DNA of 64,000 nucleotides from the NCBI RefSeq assembly GCF_001824475.1, contig NZ_MHXN01000039.1:113708-177707 (forward strand), given 5' to 3'. Positions 60,587-64,000 of this stretch are shown here, piece after piece. Within the stretch, counting starts at the first letter, position 1. Each line of letters opens with the position of its first letter. A program made the translations under genes and the position numbers. Source of the DNA: Phenylobacterium sp. RIFCSPHIGHO2_01_FULL_69_31 (lineage in GTDB: Bacteria; Pseudomonadota; Alphaproteobacteria; Caulobacterales; Caulobacteraceae). Below the pieces are notes generated by a model. It did no database searches. It was not told the origin of the DNA and saw nothing but the letters and a program-made list of their open reading frames with translations.

Positions 60587-61870
60587 TCACGCCGGAACGG
60601 GCGCCGCTGGGGGCGCCTCGCCCTGGCGGCGGATGAGCAGCGCCGCGCAGGCGGCGAAGACGGCCAGGAACCCCGCGATGACGAAGGCGGCGGCGTAGCT
60701 GCCCTGGACGTCGCGCAACGCGCCGGCGCCGAATGCCGCCGTCGCGGCGCCCACCTGGTGGCCGAAGGCGATCCAGCCGAAGACGATGGGCCCCTCGCGC
60801 TCGCCGAAGCTCTCGGTCGCCAGCCGCACCGTGGGCGGCACGGTGGCCAGCCAGTCCAGGCCGTAGAACACGGCGAAGATCGACAGGCTGACCACGTCGA
60901 ACTGGAGGAACGGAAGCGCCATAAGCGAAAGGCCGCGCAGGCCGTAGTAGACGAACAGCAGCTTGCGCGGATCGTAGCGATCGGTGAGCCATCCCGAGGC
61001 GGTGGTGCCCACGATGTCGAACGCGCCCATGGCGGCCAGCAGCGCGCCGGCCTGCACCAGGGCCAGGCCACGGTCGCCGCAGAACGAGATCAGGTGCGTG
61101 CCGACGAGGCCGTTGGTGGTGAAGCCGCAGACGAAGAAGGTGGCGAACAGCAGCCAGAAGGCCGGATTGCGGCCCGCCTTCAACAGCACCGACAGCGCCA
61201 GCATCACCGCATCCCCCGGCCGCCCGCGCGGCGGGGCCGGCTCGATCTCAGTGGCGCCATAGGCCGGCTGGCCGATGTCGGACGGGCGTTCCGGCATGAG
61301 GAACAGCACCAGCGGGACCAGCGCCGCCGCCGCCAGCGACACGGCGATCACCACGGGCCGCCAACCGCCGCTCTCGGCCAGGGCCGCCATGCCGGGCAGG
61401 AAGATCAGCGAGCCGGTGGCCGTCGAGGCGCTGAGCAGGCCCATCACCAGGCCGCGCCGGGCGACGAACCAGCGGTTCACCACCGTGGCGCCCATGGCCA
61501 GGGCCACCGCGCCGCTGCCGAAGCCCGACAGCACGCCCCAGGTCAGCAGATAGTGCCAGGGCTCGCTCATGAAGAGGCTGAGGGCGGTGGAGCCGCTCAT
61601 CAGGATGAGGCCGCCCAGAAGGGTGCGCTTGACGCCCAAAGTCTGCATGAGGGCGGCGGCGAACGGGCCGATCAGGCCGTAGAGGAAGATGCCGATGGCC
61701 GCGGCGGCCGAGAGCTCGGCCCGCTCCCAGCCGAAGGCGTCGTGCAGCGGCGTCAGCAGCACGCCGGGCGCAGAGCGCAGGCCGGCCGCCGCCAGCAGGC
61801 TCAAGAACGTGACCGCAGCCACGACCCAGGCGTAGTTCTGGCCGAAGGGCCGGCGGCGTGCTATGTTCAT
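60587..61870 (-). CDS. MFS transporter
   Basis: 12 hydrophobic segments; GLIGPFAAALMQTLGVKRTLLGGLI. Confidence 0.92.
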   Translation of the reverse strand: MNIARRRPFGQNYAWVVAAVTFLSLLAAAGLRSAPGVLLTPLHDAFGWERAELSAAAAIGIFLYGLIGPFAAALMQTLGVKRTLLGGLILMSGSTALSLFMSEPWHYLLTWGVLSGFGSGAVALAMGATVVNRWFVARRGLVMGLLSASTATGSLIFLPGMAALAESGGWRPVVIAVSLAAAALVPLVLFLMPERPSDIGQPAYGATEIEPAPPRGRPGDAVMLALSVLLKAGRNPAFWLLFATFFVCGFTTNGLVGTHLISFCGDRGLALVQAGALLAAMGAFDIVGTTASGWLTDRYDPRKLLFVYYGLRGLSLMALPFLQFDVVSLSIFAVFYGLDWLATVPPTVRLATESFGEREGPIVFGWIAFGHQVGAATAAFGAGALRDVQGSYAAAFVIAGFLAVFAACAALLIRRQGEAPPAAPVPA

Positions 61871-61876
61871 GTAACT

Positions 61877-61920
61877 GACCGGTACGGAAAATTCGAGACC
61901 ACTTCCAATACGTACCGGTC
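61877..61920. promoter_or_regulatory. Inverted-repeat operator between divergent MFS and TetR genes
   Basis: GACCGGTACG (61877-61886) and CGTACCGGTC (61911-61920), perfect 10-bp arms; similarity extends outward as GTWACW. Confidence 0.75.
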
Positions 61921-61942
61921 TGTAACGTTGTCAAGGCTCGTC

Positions 61943-62575
61943 ATGACCCAGCCCTCCACACCCAAGGCTGCGAAGCCGAAGCCCGCCAAGGACGCGCCGC
62001 GCGAGCCCAAGGCCGCCGAGCGCATCCTGACCACCGCGGGCGAACTCTTCTACCGCGAAGGCACCAGGGCCATCGGCGTGGACGAGATCGTCTCGCGCGC
62101 GGGGGCCACCAAGCCGACACTCTACCGGGCGTTTCCCTCAAAGGATCATCTCATCGCCGCCTATCTCGAGGGCCAGGGTGAAGGCTTCTGGACCTATTTC
62201 GAGGCCGCCGCCGGCAAGCATCCCGGCGATCCGAAGGCGCAGATCCTGGCCTTCTTCGACGAACTGGGCGAGCGGGCGACCCGGCCCGGCTACCGCGGCT
62301 GCGCGCTCACCAACGCGGCGGTCGAATATCCCGCCGCCGACCATCCGGGCCGGCTGGTCTCGGTGGAGCACAAGCAGGGCCTGCGCGAGCGCCTGCGCCA
62401 AATGACCAAGGCCATGGACGCCCGGAAGCCCAAGAAGCTGGCCGACGCGCTGCTGCTGCTGATCGAGGGCGTCTATGTGTCCAGCCAGCTCTTCGGGCCG
62501 GATGGCCCCGCCGCCGCAGCCAAGGGGGCGGCCCAGGCGTTGATCGAGGCGCACACCCGCCCGGAACCCGAGTGA
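61943..62575 (+). CDS. TetR/AcrR family transcriptional regulator
   Basis: AAERILTTAGELFYREGTRAIGVDEIVSRAGATKPTLYRAFPSKDHLIAAYLE. Confidence 0.93.
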   Translation: MTQPSTPKAAKPKPAKDAPREPKAAERILTTAGELFYREGTRAIGVDEIVSRAGATKPTLYRAFPSKDHLIAAYLEGQGEGFWTYFEAAAGKHPGDPKAQILAFFDELGERATRPGYRGCALTNAAVEYPAADHPGRLVSVEHKQGLRERLRQMTKAMDARKPKKLADALLLLIEGVYVSSQLFGPDGPAAAAKGAAQALIEAHTRPEPE

Positions 62576-62576
62576 C

Positions 62577-63029
62577 ATGGCCTTTCCGCTCGCCACCATC
62601 GGCTACGAATCCGCCCCTCAGGCGAAGGTGATCGACGCGCTGAAGGCCGCGGGCGTCGAGGTGCTGATCGACGTACGCGCCGTGGCCGCCTCGCGCCGCG
62701 CCGGCTTTTCCAAGGGCCTACTGTCGTCCAGCCTGCAGGACGCGGGCATCGAATATGTCCACTTGCGCGCCCTGGGCACGCCCAAGGAGGGGCGGATGGC
62801 CGCGCGCAAGGGCCGGACCGCCGAGATGCGCCAGATCTTCGAGGCTCACCTGGCCGAGCCCGCGGCCCAGCTCCAGCTCGCCCAGGCCGTCGAGATCGCC
62901 AAGGAACGCAAGGCGGCCCTCCTCTGCTACGAGGCCGACCACCGCGGCTGCCACCGCTCCATCGTGGTGGAGCGGATGCTCGAGGCGGCCGACTTCCAGG
63001 TCGAGAACCTCGCCCCCTCTACGCTGTAA
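62577..63029 (+). CDS. DUF488 family protein
   Basis: TIGYESAPQAKVIDALKAAGVEVLIDVRAVAASRRAGFSKG; LLCYEADHRGCHRSIV. Confidence 0.9.
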   Translation: MAFPLATIGYESAPQAKVIDALKAAGVEVLIDVRAVAASRRAGFSKGLLSSSLQDAGIEYVHLRALGTPKEGRMAARKGRTAEMRQIFEAHLAEPAAQLQLAQAVEIAKERKAALLCYEADHRGCHRSIVVERMLEAADFQVENLAPSTL

Positions 63030-63090
63030 ACGAGGCCCTGGCCTTCCCCAGCGTCGTCGCGCGATGATCGGGCAGCCAAGGGAGGACGCC

Positions 63091-63966
63091 ATGAACGCGC
63101 CGGCCGCCATCGACATCACCACCACCGACTGGACCTGTTTCGACGTCACCATCGAGAACCACGTCGCCCACATCCGCCTGAAGCGCCCCGAGGCCATGAA
63201 CACCATGGTCCGCGCCTTCTGGAACGAGCTGCCGCAAATTGTGCGCGACATCGACGAGAACGCCCGCGCCCGCTGCATCGTGATCTCGTCGACCGGCAAG
63301 CACTTCTGCGCCGGGATGGACCTGGCCGTGTTCGGCGGCGGCGGGTCCACCGCCTCGGCCGCGGCGCCGGACAGCGCGATCAACGCCGAGGCCATGCGCT
63401 ACCACGTGAAGATGCTGCAGGACGCCTTCTCCTGCCTGGACGAGGCCCGCATGCCGGTGATCGCCGCGATCCAGGGCGGCTGCGTCGGCGGGGCGGTGGA
63501 CATGACCAGCGCCTGCGACATCCGTTACTGCACGGCCGACGCCTTCTTCGTGATCCAGGAGATCAACATCGGCATGACCGCCGACGTCGGCACCTTCCCC
63601 CGCCTCTGCAAGCTGATCCCCGAAGGCTGGGTGCGCGAACTGGCCTACACCGGCCGCCGCTTGCCGGCGCAGCGGGCGCGCGAGATCGGGCTGGTGAACG
63701 AGGTGTTCGACACCCACGAGCAAGTGGTCGACCACGCCCTGGCCACCGCGCGGGAGATCGCGTCCAAGGCGCCGCTGGCGGTGACCGGCTCGAAGGTGAT
63801 GATCAACTACGCCCGCGACCACACCATCAAGGACGGCCTGGACTACATCGCCGTCTGGCAGACCAGCATGTTCTCGGGCCCCCACATGGCCGAAGCCTTC
63901 AAGGCCAAGGCCGAAAAGCGCGAGGCCAACTTCCCCGACCTCGCCCCCCTCCGTAAAGAGATGTGA
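63091..63966 (+). CDS. Enoyl-CoA hydratase/isomerase family protein
   Basis: HIRLKRPEAMNTM; STGKHFCAGMDLAVFG; IQGGCVGGAVDMTSACDIRY; EINIGMTADVGTFPRL. Confidence 0.94.
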   Translation: MNAPAAIDITTTDWTCFDVTIENHVAHIRLKRPEAMNTMVRAFWNELPQIVRDIDENARARCIVISSTGKHFCAGMDLAVFGGGGSTASAAAPDSAINAEAMRYHVKMLQDAFSCLDEARMPVIAAIQGGCVGGAVDMTSACDIRYCTADAFFVIQEINIGMTADVGTFPRLCKLIPEGWVRELAYTGRRLPAQRAREIGLVNEVFDTHEQVVDHALATAREIASKAPLAVTGSKVMINYARDHTIKDGLDYIAVWQTSMFSGPHMAEAFKAKAEKREANFPDLAPLRKEM

Positions 63967-63973
63967 GCCGATA

Positions 63974-64000
63974 GCTCCTCCCCCGCACAGCGGGGGAGGG
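63974..64000. repeat. CTCCTCCCC-type intergenic repeat copy, cut by the window edge
   Basis: GCTCCTCCCCCGCACAGCGGGGGAGGG. Confidence 0.7.

Overview
This 64 kb window is a GC-rich alphaproteobacterial chromosome segment. The gene content (TrcR/DUF1013, COQ9, DUF465, serC-serA, DnaE2) suggests Caulobacterales, Phenylobacterium/Caulobacter-like. It is mostly housekeeping and metabolic genes. I saw no prophage, CRISPR array, IS element, rRNA or tRNA. The supported genes run from the dnaE2 3' end at the left edge through serC-serA, folP, ftsH, rpsU, COQ9, purE-purK, ubiX, trcR, an RTX M10 metalloprotease, ribB-X, acyl-CoA metabolism genes, a MATE pump, rfbD, phnCDE, an ornithine-decarboxylase-like plus deoxyhypusine-synthase-like pair, and a molybdopterin oxidoreductase/cytochrome b pair, to an enoyl-CoA hydratase at the right edge. 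The items most worth follow-up are: (1) a secreted CHAT-protease gene and a secreted trypsin-like protease gene, head-to-head with start codons overlapping in a single CATG; (2) a single polypeptide joining redoxin, cytochrome c (CAACH), PHM-like copper monooxygenase and EF-hand segments; (3) an in-frame fusion of a TetR DNA-binding domain to a GT4 glycosyltransferase, near a Pho-box-like repeat, a NUDIX gene and phnCDE; (4) rpsU with no ATG/GTG/TTG start in frame, apparently starting at CTG; (5) an H-type pseudoknot upstream of serC that would occlude the Shine-Dalgarno. Several perfect operator-like palindromes sit next to HTH regulators. All calls come from reading the sequence and the supplied ORF track; no database search was run.
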